Origin: Prorocentrum cordatum
Lineage: Eukaryota; Sar; Dinophyceae; Prorocentrales; Prorocentraceae
Direction of reading: 5' to 3'
DNA length: 64,000 nucleotides
NCBI GenBank assembly: GCA_963575745.1
Contig: CAUYUJ010014752.1
Span: 113,012-177,011 of the forward strand
Part shown: piece by piece, positions 33,601 through 45,600 of the stretch
How positions within the stretch are numbered: the first letter of the stretch is position 1
How the letters are laid out: each line of letters opens with the position of its first letter
Made by a program: the position numbers and the translations under genes
The notes under the pieces: model-generated
Databases searched by the model: none
What the model was told of the DNA's origin: nothing
What the model saw: only the letters and a program-made list of their open reading frames with translations

Positions 33601-36600
33601 GCATGTGAGCGCAAGCGTGGTCCTCGTCGCCCTCAGGCTTCTAGGAGGCCGCGGATGTAGTTGCGCCCCGACGCTGCTCACCGCCCTCCTTCGCCGCCTT
33701 CCCGTTCAGGGCGGGCTGAACCCCATCATGATGCGGTGGTCTGCCTGAGGAGGAGGAGGAGGAGGAGGAGGAGGAGGAACCTCCCTTTCTGGGGCCTCCC
33801 TCTCTGGGAGTCGCCTTAACCTGCGGCCTCTGCATGGGCTGACCGAGCGGTGGCGCGGCGTTCTGCGACCCCCGCCAGGCGCCTGGTGCGCGCCGAGCCG
33901 AGTGCTGTCGTGCGGCGATGCTCCTGCCGTCGTCGCCACGTCGTATGCGTTCTGAGGCCGCCGTCGCCCTGGTGGGCTGCTCCCTTAAGCCAGATTTTCA
34001 CCACCCACCAAACCGTCCCAACCCAACCCGAAGCCCTCAATCTGCCCTCCATTTCCAGTTGGGGGGGGTCGGGGAACGTTGACAAAAACACATGGAATCC
34101 GTACCCCCCCGAATCCGAAATTCGGGTCAAATTCGGGTTTTCGGGTTGGGTTGGGGTGGTCTGGTAGGTAGTCAGATTTTCCCTGCAGCTCTCCCATGTA
34201 GCCGCTCCCCGCGGTTCGGCCCCACCTTCCCTGTCTCTGTTTCCTTCTCATGCCCCTCAGCCGCCGGCTTCCCCTGTCACCTCCGTTGCCCTTTCTGCCT
34301 CTTGTCTTTCTTGGCCCCTCTTGCGAAGTGTCTCCTGTGCGATAGACACCAGCAGCTAAAACCGACCCACCCCTCGCGCATTTCGCCGACTTATATCGGC
34401 GGCGAGCGAGGGGGGGAAGTGAGAAGGATAATGCCTTCTCAGATGGTTCTGAAGCCCCCCCGGCCTTCTGAGAAGTGTTCTGAGCCTTCCCCGAAGACGG
34501 GAAAATTATTTAATCGCTTCGCTCATGCCGCCGGCCCTGGAGCCCTCTTTAGGGCCTCTTGGGGACCTCTTGGGGACCTCTTGGGAGTCTCTTGGGGCTC
34601 CTTGGCGGCGTTTTGGAGGCCCCCAGGGCCTCTTGGGGGGCTCTTGGGGGTAGTCGATTGCGGCTCCCCCCTCGGAGGCCACGATCCTCGTGAGGGGTGT
34701 CGAAAAATACCCTCCCCTGGAGTGGTCTGGTGGCTTCTCCCGGGCTTCTCTCGGGACCTTGCCGGGGTACTTTTCGTCCGGGGGCCCCCAGGGGCCGCTC
34801 CGCGCGCGCGAACTAGAAATATTGTTAACAAGTTACCGGAGATCTTAGCACGCCTCTGGCCCGTTGGGCCGGCGAATTTCTCAGAAGTCTCGCCGCCTCC
34901 CGCCGCCTTCTGAGCAGGCCTTGTCCTTCTCATTTCCCCCCCTCGCTCGCTGCCGACCACAGTTGTGGAGGACGATTAATGGAGAGGAAGCATGGTGCCA
35001 AATTGTTTCCAGATGTCTAAAACATGTTTCAAACATCGGATTGTTAGAGTGTCCATTTTCGTGGCATCCAGAAGACTACAGCGAGGCCCAGCCGAGGCCT
35101 CAGCGGGCCGCGCGCGCAGGCGGGGCCAGCCAGCCCCGCCCTGGCTCTTCAGGCGTGCAGCCCCGCCACTGAGACTCAGAAGTGCCACGGGCCTCGTTTT
35201 TGGACCGGAGGTGGATCGACCTCCTTCCCTGACACGTCGATTTCGGAATTGGCCGTCTTCGGTTCGCGGGAGGGCGTCGCGGCCGTCATTTTCGCGGGTC
35301 CAGGTCCGTCGGTTTCGGTCCCAGGCAGTTTTCACTAAGGGGAGGTTTACTAAAGGGAGGTTTGTTCACCGCCGAGCAGCCATCCATCTTTCGCGCGGAA
35401 GACCGTCGAATACCGCTGCATACCAGTGGAGACTGGCGAAGGCTGCCGAAGACCGCCAGGCGTCGATGTGCCGCGGGGGTTCCATGGTCAAGCGCGGGAC
35501 AACTGTGTGACTCCTCGCGTATCCACGCACGCCAACTCATCTAGGAACGATACCCAGGCGAAATTGGTCAGGCAAGTGTGGGGGCATGCAGTTGCAGTGG
35601 AACGCGGAGGGGGTCCAGTCGTCAAACCGAAGATCGGGATCAGCCTTGGCAGGCCCAGTAGTCAACCATACATGCCTTCGCGGATCTTTTGATCTTGGAG
35701 CCTTTTAGCAGGATGTTTTGGCCCTCTCAGGGCCATGCTGGAAGCCTTTAGGGCTCTGTTGAAACCCTCTTGAGGTCCTCTTGGGGCGCTTCGGTGCTCA
35801 TCTGGGGCCCTCTGAGGGAACCGTGCTGGCTTTCTTGGGCCGGTCTTGGAGGCCATCGCTGACAGAGGGAGGGTACTTTTTTAGACCCCCCCTCCGTCGG
35901 ATGCCGAACCATCGCCTCCTGGAGCGTTCTGTCTTGGAGCTCTCCTCAGCCCCTCGCTTGGGCGATCTTGGAGTCATCTGGGGGCATCCAAAAACCGGTC
36001 GGAAGGCACACAACATGCGTTTCCTTCAGCGCTGGGCGGATTATGGCGTCTCGGGAGCGTCCTTGGGAGGCTCGGAGGCCAGTCGGAGCCGTCTTGGTAT
36101 GCTCTTGAGGTACCTTGGCATGGTGGGGACTATTTTGAGCTTGAGCTTTGCCGGGATACCCGGAATGGCGTTTCGGGGCCGTATTGGGGCCACCTTGGGC
36201 CATTTTTTTGGGGTTCTTCGACACGTCGCGAACCCCTCGTCGAGACCCAGGGGGAAGGGGTATGGGGGAGAGGTGACTTTGAGGGGGCGCCCCAACGGGG
36301 GGGGGCGTTTATTCATGTGGGCTCAAGGCAGCGCTGTGCCTTATCAGCACTCGTGGCAGGCGCTGCTTGCCCGACTATTTTCGGCGGTGGTTGGTAAAGC
36401 GGCATCTTCAGTATCCCGCCTCGACCATTGCTATCCTACTCTTTGCATGCCCAGTCGTACACGAATCCTCATAAATGATGGTTTCTTCGCTTGCGACTTG
36501 GTAGCGGAGCTGACGCAGCCGCGGTAGCTCTTCTCGCCCCCGCTATCGGCGTGATGACGATCCAAGACGTTTCGCGCCGACCACACTCGCAGCGGAGGCC

Positions 36601-39600
36601 CCCTGCAAGATTACGCGAGTTACGCGCGCCACTGCGCTCCTTCGGCCCCGACCCACGCTACACGCGCGCGAGGCCGTTCCAACACTTCAATTCAGGCCTT
36701 CTCTCTTCCACTTCTACCTGGGCGAGTTCATCCTCGAGCGCGCCAGTAATCTCGACCGCTGCAGTCACCGCGATTACCTTTACCTCACTTTCGTCGAGCG
36801 CGCGTGGGTACGCGACCGCTTCATCTGCGACGACTATCGCAATTACCGCCATTCTTTCTACCACTACTTCCTCCGCCTACGCTCACGGAGACGCGAGCGC
36901 CCCCTGCATTTCCAGGCTCCAGGATCGCCAGCGCGCGAACCTATCCACGTCTCCGGCCGCTCGTGGCAGCGCGACTGGCGCCGCCCCTGCGTCCAGACGT
37001 ACCGCCATTTCATCCACCTCCCAGTCTTACGTCGCCGCTTTGACTGGCGATGTCAACGAGGAGCTCCTCTTCGGAGGTGGAGATGGAAGACGAGGCGACG
37101 GGGTCGCGCAGTCGGGCCCCTTTTCCGCGCGAGAGGGCAGGGGCGGCGCCGAACATAACCCATCTGGGAAAGATGGGCAAGTCATGAAGTGCCACAAATG
37201 CGGTTCCACGCGACAGTAGGCCCGCGGACGCCGCCGCCCTGCTGGCCAGGGCCCTGCCTCGACCTCGGGCGCCCTCGCGGCGGGCTCCGTGGAGCATATA
37301 GATTTGCCAGAGTACAACCCACATGAAGCATGTTCTTCATGGGGGCCGCGGAGGAGCATGCGCGAAGGGGGGCGCTGCGAGCTGTGCCACACCTGCGCCG
37401 CCAACGACTGGCTCGCGCTCGTTGGCGCGTGGCCGGGCGCAGAAGATTCGGGCGATGCGCATGCGCTTCGGTTCGTGGAAGCGCGGCCCGAAATTTCAGA
37501 GCCCGCGCGCGAGACGCTTCTTCCGCGTCGCGTCCACTTCGAAGTTCCGCAGATGCATGGCGGGAGCCGCGGAGTCGTGGGCGGTCGCGGCGGGGGGCCG
37601 GGTCCGGCTGCCTCGGCGGGCCGCGGGCGCCGACCGCGCGCGGCCGCTGCCGCCCTGGCGGGAGCTCGTCCGCGAATGCCTGGAGAAAGCCCAGGGGGCG
37701 CTCGCCGAAGTCTCGATCAAAATAGTTACGAAGCCTTCGCTGATCGGCTCCGGCGCGCGGGAGGAACGGGCGCTGCTCCGCCCCCGCGGCAGGCCGTGCG
37801 CCGCGGGCCCGCAATTGGTCGCCGGGCGCGCCGCTGCGAGGGCGCTCCTCGGCCAAGACTGCGCTCCGCAGGGGGGCCGCCGGCAGTGCCGGATCCGGAC
37901 TGGGCCGCGCGCCCTTCCGCGGCAGGGCGCGGCGCGCCAGCCGCCGCGCCTGTAGAGGCCGCGAGACGTGGGCTGTCCAGGCTTTATGTGGTTGGCTTCG
38001 ACTGGGAAGCGATTTTGGCGCCGCTCCGTCAGTTCAGTTTTTTTGGAATTGGTATGGGCGGATCGCGTGGTTTGGTGGTTTGATCTTTGGCGGGGCCGTG
38101 CAGTGGGCTCTCTCTGTGTTGTTTTCATTGCGGGCTGCTCTGTTCAATGGGATCCATTGGCATGGCGCCACCGCGCATCGAAAGGGCTCGGCCCGAGCGA
38201 TATCATGCGTCCTGCGAGGGCAATCAAAAGGGCCTCTTGGAACTCTGTTTGGGGGGGGGGTCAGAAGCCCTCGAGGGGGGGGCTCCGAGCGCTCGAACCC
38301 CGCCTGCCCACGAGCCCCGGCCGCCCAAACATTTACGAAACATTTACGAAACATATGCGAAACATCTACGAATCATCCACGAATCATCTACGATCTACGA
38401 AACATCTACGCGCGCAAAAACATCTACGAAACACCTACGAAACATTTACGAAACATCTCCGGTGCATTTCTGGGGGGTCGAAAACGACGCGGTCGCATCT
38501 GCTGAAACCGTGGTCGCGCGAGCCCGATTCCGTTTACGGGCCGAACCTCGCTTGGGGTGCTGTAATTTAGAATGCGCGAGCGAGGTGGTCGCGCGAGCCC
38601 AAATCCGCCCGCGGGGCGAACCTCGCCGGAAAAACATCTACAAACATCCAAGAAACATCTACGAAACATATACGCCCACGAAAGCATCTACGAAAGGTCT
38701 ACGAAACATCTTCGCACGCAAAAAAACATCTACGAAACATCTACGAAGCATCTACGAAACATCTCCGCCCCGTTCCCGCGGGTAAGCCACGTCCCATGGG
38801 CTCGTCGCCATGGCTGGATTCCTGAGTGCGACTGCGGGTCGGCGCTGGCGGTCCGTATCACCGGACCGCCAGTCTTATGTTTTGCTCTTTTTAATTGTCC
38901 GGTAAGTGTTTTGGAACAGTGCCGTCGCTTTTTTTTGCAAAGTGGTTGAGATGTTGCGAATTGCTCTTCGCTGTTTTTGTTGCCGGAGTTGGTTTGTGTG
39001 TTTTGGTTCGCGTCGCCGCTTTTTTGTATCAGTGGGTAAGTGATTGAATGTGGTTTTCTTCGTTGGTTTTGTTTGATTCATGGGTTAGATGTATATAAGG
39101 GGGAGTGATATCACCGGCATCGGGGGCTTGGGGCCGCGCGCGGGGGGGGGCGGGGTCGATGTGTGGGGTTGATCGATTGGCGTCGCTCTGTGCGCGGTGT
39201 TTCCGCGGGGGGCAGGTTGACGTCGCGGGCGTCGCAGCGCTGGCCGCTGCGTCGGGCGATTCTTCCATGGGCGGGCCGAGCGCAGCATTTGAAGCAAGGC
39301 GCAACTCAAGAAGGGCATCATATCGGGCAGAGTGTCCCGGAGTGCGTCCGAGCGTCGGCCAGGGCCCCCTGGGCTAGTTTGGGGGCGGTCGTTTCGATTA
39401 TTCTTTGGACAGTCTTCCCCGGGCCATAAGTCGCGGCCTCTACAGCCGCGTCTGCGGGGCGTGGCGGGGGCGCGAAGGCGCGCGGCCGCGCCCTCGAGGG
39501 CCCGCGGGAGCGCGTCCGCGCGGAGTGCGGTTTCTGCTCCGAGAGGGAAGTGCGGGCGGGCCTTTGCCCCGCTGGCCGGGCGTTGCAGGTCGCGCGGGGC

Positions 39601-42600
39601 GGCTCTCGCAGCGCGGCGCGAGGAAGGTGCCCTCGCCCTCGAGGTCCAGCGGCACAGGTGCCCTCGGCTCTTCGCCGGCGTCGCCGCGCGGCACTGGGCG
39701 CCAGGCGAGGGGGCGCGCGGGTCGGGCGGGGCGCCGAGGGCGACGAGCGCAGGCGTTGCCCGAAGGGCTGCGACCCCTGGCCAGCACCACCTGGCGCTGG
39801 AGACCAGGGCCGGGCGCGGCGCGGTGGCGCCGATGCTTTTGCGCCAGCTGGCGCGCGACCGCGCGCGGCAGCTCGGCGACGACGCCGGCGCCGAGGCCGC
39901 GGCGGGGGCGCTGGCCCGGCAGCGGGGCGCCGAGCTCAGCGCGGCGTCGCGCTCCGCGACGGCCCGCCAGCTGCGCGGCGCGTTCGGCTGGGGGCGCGCG
40001 CGCGCGCCGCTGGCGCCGCGCTGGCCGAGGAGCTCGGCGGCTAGCCGCCGCTGCCGGGCTGCTGGGGCGGGCGCAGGAGGAGTGCTGTGTCGTGGTGTGG
40101 GTTTCTGGGTCGTCTCGGCGCTGGAGATGCTCGGGGGGCTTTGTGGCGCCGCGCGCAGTGCGCGGCCGCCGGGGGGGGCTTCCCGCTGAGGGGGAATCGA
40201 GCTGCTGGTGAGGCTGCACAGTGGGGGGCGAAGGCTATGCTTGGTCAGATGGAAGACGGAGGCGTTCCAGGTGCCCCTTTCCCAGCTGGCAGGCTGCTCC
40301 TTTGCCGCGGCGCTCCTGGGAGTGGTCTCGGTCCGGCCCCTGGGCGCGCGCGCGGCGGGCGGCCGGGGCCTGCGCGGTCGCGGGCGACGCCGCCCTGGCG
40401 GTCCACGCCGGGCGGGCCCAGGCAGAGCGCATTTTGGGGGCCGCGCGAATGCTTTGCCAAGCTCTGGAGGACATTGGGTCAGAGCTTGCGTTCCGAGGGC
40501 GACGTGGCGCGCGGGGCGGGGTCGAGGCTGGAGAATCGTCAATTCCGACGCGCGAAAAACGCAGAGAACCTCGGCGTGGACTTCGCGATGGGCGAGGGGC
40601 GCCCAGGGCGGCCCCGCGCCGGGGGGTGGCCCGCTTGAAGCGGCGGGCCAGCCGCTGCATGCCCCTCAAGGAGGCGGGGGCCGAGGAGCTATCCAGCGTC
40701 TGCGGGGCGGAAGACCTGGCGCCCATCCCCCGCGGCGCGCGAGTCCGCGGGGTGCCGCCCCGGACCGCCCAGCAGGCCGCGGCGGTGAGCGGCGGGGCCT
40801 TGGCGGGAGAGGTCGGTTAGAAGTCGCGCGCGCTGCTGTTCGCGCTGCAGGGGGGCGAGGTTGAAGGGCGCGACCCAGCCTGCGCGGCCCGCTGGTTTCC
40901 TGTCAGAGCGTGGGCGAAAGCGGAACTCTGCGCCCCTGAACATTTTTGGGGGCGCTTGTGGTCCGGGGGGGGGGGGGGGCTGCAGTTCTGGGGGGGGGGG
41001 GGGCAGTGGGCCGGGGCGAGGTGCCTGTAGTCCGGGGGGTGGGTGCAGGACCCCCCCCCTCGGGCGAAACGATATCCCCCCCGCTCCTGGAAGCGTCAAC
41101 TCCGGCACCTGCGGTTAGGAGGAGGAAGAGGAAGCACATCGCCTGAGACATCCTCGCATTTCTTAATAGAATTGGCCAAAATCGCTTGAGACATCTTCAC
41201 ATTTCTTAACAGACTTGGCCAAATCGCCTGAGACATCCTCATATTTCTTGACGGAATTTGCCAAATCGCTTGAGACATCTTCACATTTCGTAGGAGAATT
41301 GGCCAAATAGCTTGAGACATCTTCATATTTCTTACGAAAATTTACCAAATCGCTTGACAAATCTTTTCATATCTTAATACAATTGCCCAAATCGCATGAG
41401 ACATCAACGCATTTCTTAATAGGATTGGCTAAATCGCTTGAAACGTCGTCGCGTTTCCAAATAGATCTTGCCAAATTGCTTGAGACACCCTCACATTTCT
41501 TAATAGATTTGGCCAAATCGCCTGAGACGTCCTCACATGTCTTAATAGAATTTGCTAAATCGCTTCAGACATCCTCACATTTCTTAATAGACTTGGCCAA
41601 ATTGTTTGATACATCCTCATAGTTCTAAATAGAATTGGCCAAATCGCTTGAGGCATCTTCACATGTCATATTAGAATTGGCCAAATCGCTTGAGACATCC
41701 TTACATTTCTTAGTAGAGTAAATTAAATCGCCTGCGACATCCTCGCATTTCTTAGCAGAATTTGCCACGCCGCTTGGGACATCCTCACATTGCTTAATCC
41801 TTCTCCTCCTCCTTCCCCCTCTCCCTCCTTCCCCCCCAGCTCGCCTTTTTCACAGTCCTGGCAATATTAGGGCAACCTTTCAGTGCTCAGGAGAGTTCCT
41901 GCCTGTGCCTGCCGCCCTTCCAGAGCTCAAGCGTTCAGTTTGCATTTAGGATTGGCCAAATCGCTTGAGACGTCCTCACATTTCCAAATAGAACTTGCCA
42001 AATTGCCGGAGACATCCTCGCAATTCTTATCAGCATTTGCCAAATCGCTTGGGACATCCTCACATTTCTTAACAGACTTGGCCAAATCGCCTGAGACATC
42101 CTTACATTTCTTATTAGAGTTGGCCACATCGCTTGAGACATCTTCGCAGTTCTTATCAGCATTTGCCAAATCGGCTGAGACATTTTCATTTCTTAACAGA
42201 CGTGGCCACATCGCCTGAAACATCCTTACATTTTCCTAATAGAATTGGCAAAATTACATCCGACATTCTCATATTTCTTAATAGAATTTGCTAAATCGCT
42301 TGAGTCAGCCTCACATTTCTTGATCGACTTAGCGAAATGGCATGAGACATCCTCATATTTCTGCATAGAATTGGCCAACTCGCCTGAGCCATCCTCGCAT
42401 TTCTTTGTAGAATTGGCCAACTCGCTTGAGACAGCCTTGCATTTTTAATAGAATTAATATGCCAAATCGCCTGAGACATCCTCACATTTCTTAATAGAAT
42501 AAGCCAACTCGCTTGACAATTCTTAATAGAAATCGCCACATCGCCTGAGACATCCTCGCAGTTTTATAAGCATTTGCCAAATCATCTGAGACATCCTTGC

Positions 42601-45600
42601 AATTCTTAAGAAAATTTGCCGATTCGTCTACTCGTATTCGTACTCCTATTCGTATTCCTACTCCTACTCCTATTCCTACTCCTACTCCTATACTCCTACT
42701 CCTACTCCAACTCCTCCTCCCTCTCCTCCTACTCCTACTCCAACTCTTACTTCTACTAAGGGAGCCCCACGGTTCCTGCGCGGCCCAAGGAGCCTCATAA
42801 TAATTCAAGATGGCCGAGAGGTTCCAAAATAATCCAAGACGGTCCAAGACGTATCGCAAGGGGTTCTCATAGCAGGGCCCTGGAAATGCCTTCAGCCAAT
42901 GGCCCCTCGCCTTCCCTCAGTGGCCACGGCCTCTCAGGGCCCAGGGAGCTCTTATTCTCAGAGGCCTTCGGCCGATCCGCCTGACCTCCTCCCCCATCGG
43001 GGTCCAGGGCCTTTCAGGGCCCAGGGAGCTCTTATTTTCAGAGGCCTTCGGAGGCAGTAGTCCAGGTACTGGCAGGAGTCTATGTACTCAGAAAGAAGCA
43101 ACGGCGCCTATTTTTTTTGTAGAATTGGCCACGTCGCCTAAGACATCCTCGCATTTCTTAATAAGAATTGGCAAACTCGCCTGAGACATCCTCGCACTTC
43201 TTAATAAAATTTGCCAAATCGCCTGAAACATTAGTTCTTCGTTTGGGCCTCTCAGCCATGTCATGGTTGTCAGGAGTAACTATCTACCATTGGTGTCTTC
43301 CGACGATTACGGCGACGACGAGCACGACCTGGCTGTCGCACGGATATTTTTTTTGGCCGGGTGCTAAGATAACGCCACGGTGCGGGGTGGGGTCGATACC
43401 CTCGGGTGGACCACCCCCTACGACGGCCGAGAAAAACGCACTTCTCTAAAGGATTTCCAATAGAAACCTCATCGGACAAAAACAAGCGGATCAGAACAAA
43501 GAGTCGGGAAGGAAGAGGAGGACATCGCTTGAAACATCCTCACACATCTTAGTAAAATTGCACACATGGCCGGAAACATCATCGCATTTCTTCTCAGAAT
43601 TTGCCAAATCGCTTGAGACATCCTCACACTGCTTAACAGAATTGTCCAAATCGCCTGAGTACCCTCACATTTTTAATTAGAATTGGCCAAATCGCTGGAT
43701 ACATCCTCGCATGTCTTAATCGAATTGGCCAAATCCCTTGAGACATCCTCACATTTCTTCTTAGCCTTCGTTCGTATATTCGTTCGTTTTAGTCGTATCC
43801 TCATTCGTAGTCTGCGAGGGTCGCTGCTTTGTTCGGAGTACCTCGATTCCATGAGGATCATGAGGAAAACGATGTTTATTATCCGTATTCTTACAATCCG
43901 TCGTATTCAGCTTCTCATTAGTCGTATTATTCGTTCTCTTCTGCTTCTTATTATTCTTATCTTCGTTCGTATCTTCGTATCTTCGGCGACGACGAGCGCG
44001 TTCTGGCTGTCACACGGATATTTGTTTTGGCCGGGTGCTAAGATGACGCCACGGTGTGGGGTGGGGGCGATACCCTCGGGTGGACCACCCCTTACGACGG
44101 CCGAGAAAAACGCACTTATCTAAAGGATTTTCAATAGAAACCTCATCGGAAAAACAAGCGGATCAGAACAAAGAGTAGAGAAGGAAGAAGAAGCAATCGC
44201 TTGAAACATCCTCACACATCTTAGTACAATGGCACAAATCGCCTGATACATCCTCACAATTCTTCTTAGAAGTAGCAAAATCGCTTGAGACATCCTCACA
44301 TTGCTTAACAGAATTGTCCAAATCGCCTGAGCACCCTCACGCATCGCCTAGCATCACGGTAACAGTAGCGTCACGGTAGCAGTAACAGTAGCATCACGCC
44401 ATCAGGTTTCATCGTCATCACGGTAGCAGTAACAGTTACGGTGTCAACAGTACCTGTGACACTCGCCTTATTCTTATTATTGTTCTTATTCGTATTTTCA
44501 TTCGTATTCTTATTCTGATTACACTTCCAATTGGGATGCCATCCGAGGCGGGGCGCAGGAATTATTTACTTTCCTTTCAAGTGCGCGGTGCTAATTATAT
44601 CGTTCGGCGAAAACCCCCCAGAATAATTATTTAATTACGGGGCGGTGCTAATGATAACCCCGGGGGGTTCCTTAATTGCTTCTAGTCTGGGGGGGGGGCT
44701 GCAGTCTGGGGGGGAACGCGTGATCGCGCGTCAATGAGCGCCTGGATGCAGTCCCGCTGGGGCTCCTGTGGCCCGGGGGGGATGCTTGTGGTCCGGGGGG
44801 AGGGGGGGGGGGGCTGTGGTCCAGGGGGGCGGCGCCCGTTGCCCGGGGGAGAGGTGCCTGTCGTTCGGGAAGGGGGCGCCTGCAGTCCGGGGGTGCTTGT
44901 AGCGCGGGGGCCCAGAGCTATCGATGGACGCGGATTATTCATCCAGTACTGGCCAGAGGCGGTGTTCAAGATTTGGGTCATGGAAGCGGAGATTGGCACC
45001 TGGGGGAGGTCGCTGGCCCCGCAGGCGCGGTCTTCCTTTCGCTGAAACGGGTCGGCTGGCAGCAGCTCGCGCGGGGCCAGCGGATGGGCGACGGAGGTCA
45101 GATCGTAGAGCTGCGAGTGCTGAGCCCCCGCGTGGTGTCCAGCGTAATCGAGGGGGGGGGTGCGCCGCTATCCGATGAGGGAGGTGGCCAAGCACCCGGG
45201 CTTCGAGCAGTTGGAAGGCAGGGCGCCAGAGATCGAACCGTTTGGCTTGGCGCTGGCTGAGATGCGCCTCGATGGCAAGTTCGATGGGGGCCGAGCTGCT
45301 GGGCGCCCGCGTCGCAGGAGGGCTGGCGACGCAGAGCGACTTGTCCGACGAGCGCGCGGTTGCGATCCCGTCTTGCCAGTGGTGCGGGTGCGAGACTGGC
45401 GCGGCGTTCTACCGCCTCTTCGCCCGCCCTGCCAGCCAGGCCTGGGCGGGGGGGGGCGGGCTGCCGGGGCGTCGCTGAAGCGGGCGAAGCTCCTCGCGAG
45501 AACGACCTGGGGATGGCGCGAGGAGCGCGGGGCCCAGGTCCGGACAGGGGCTCTGCTGCGGGGCAGGCGTGGCGCGCAGCGACTATTTCGGTTGAGTGAT

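Noticed and set aside
39085-40542. 485-codon minus-strand frame
   Set aside because: Overlaps equally long plus-strand frames; low-complexity Arg/Ala/Pro composition and no conserved motif.
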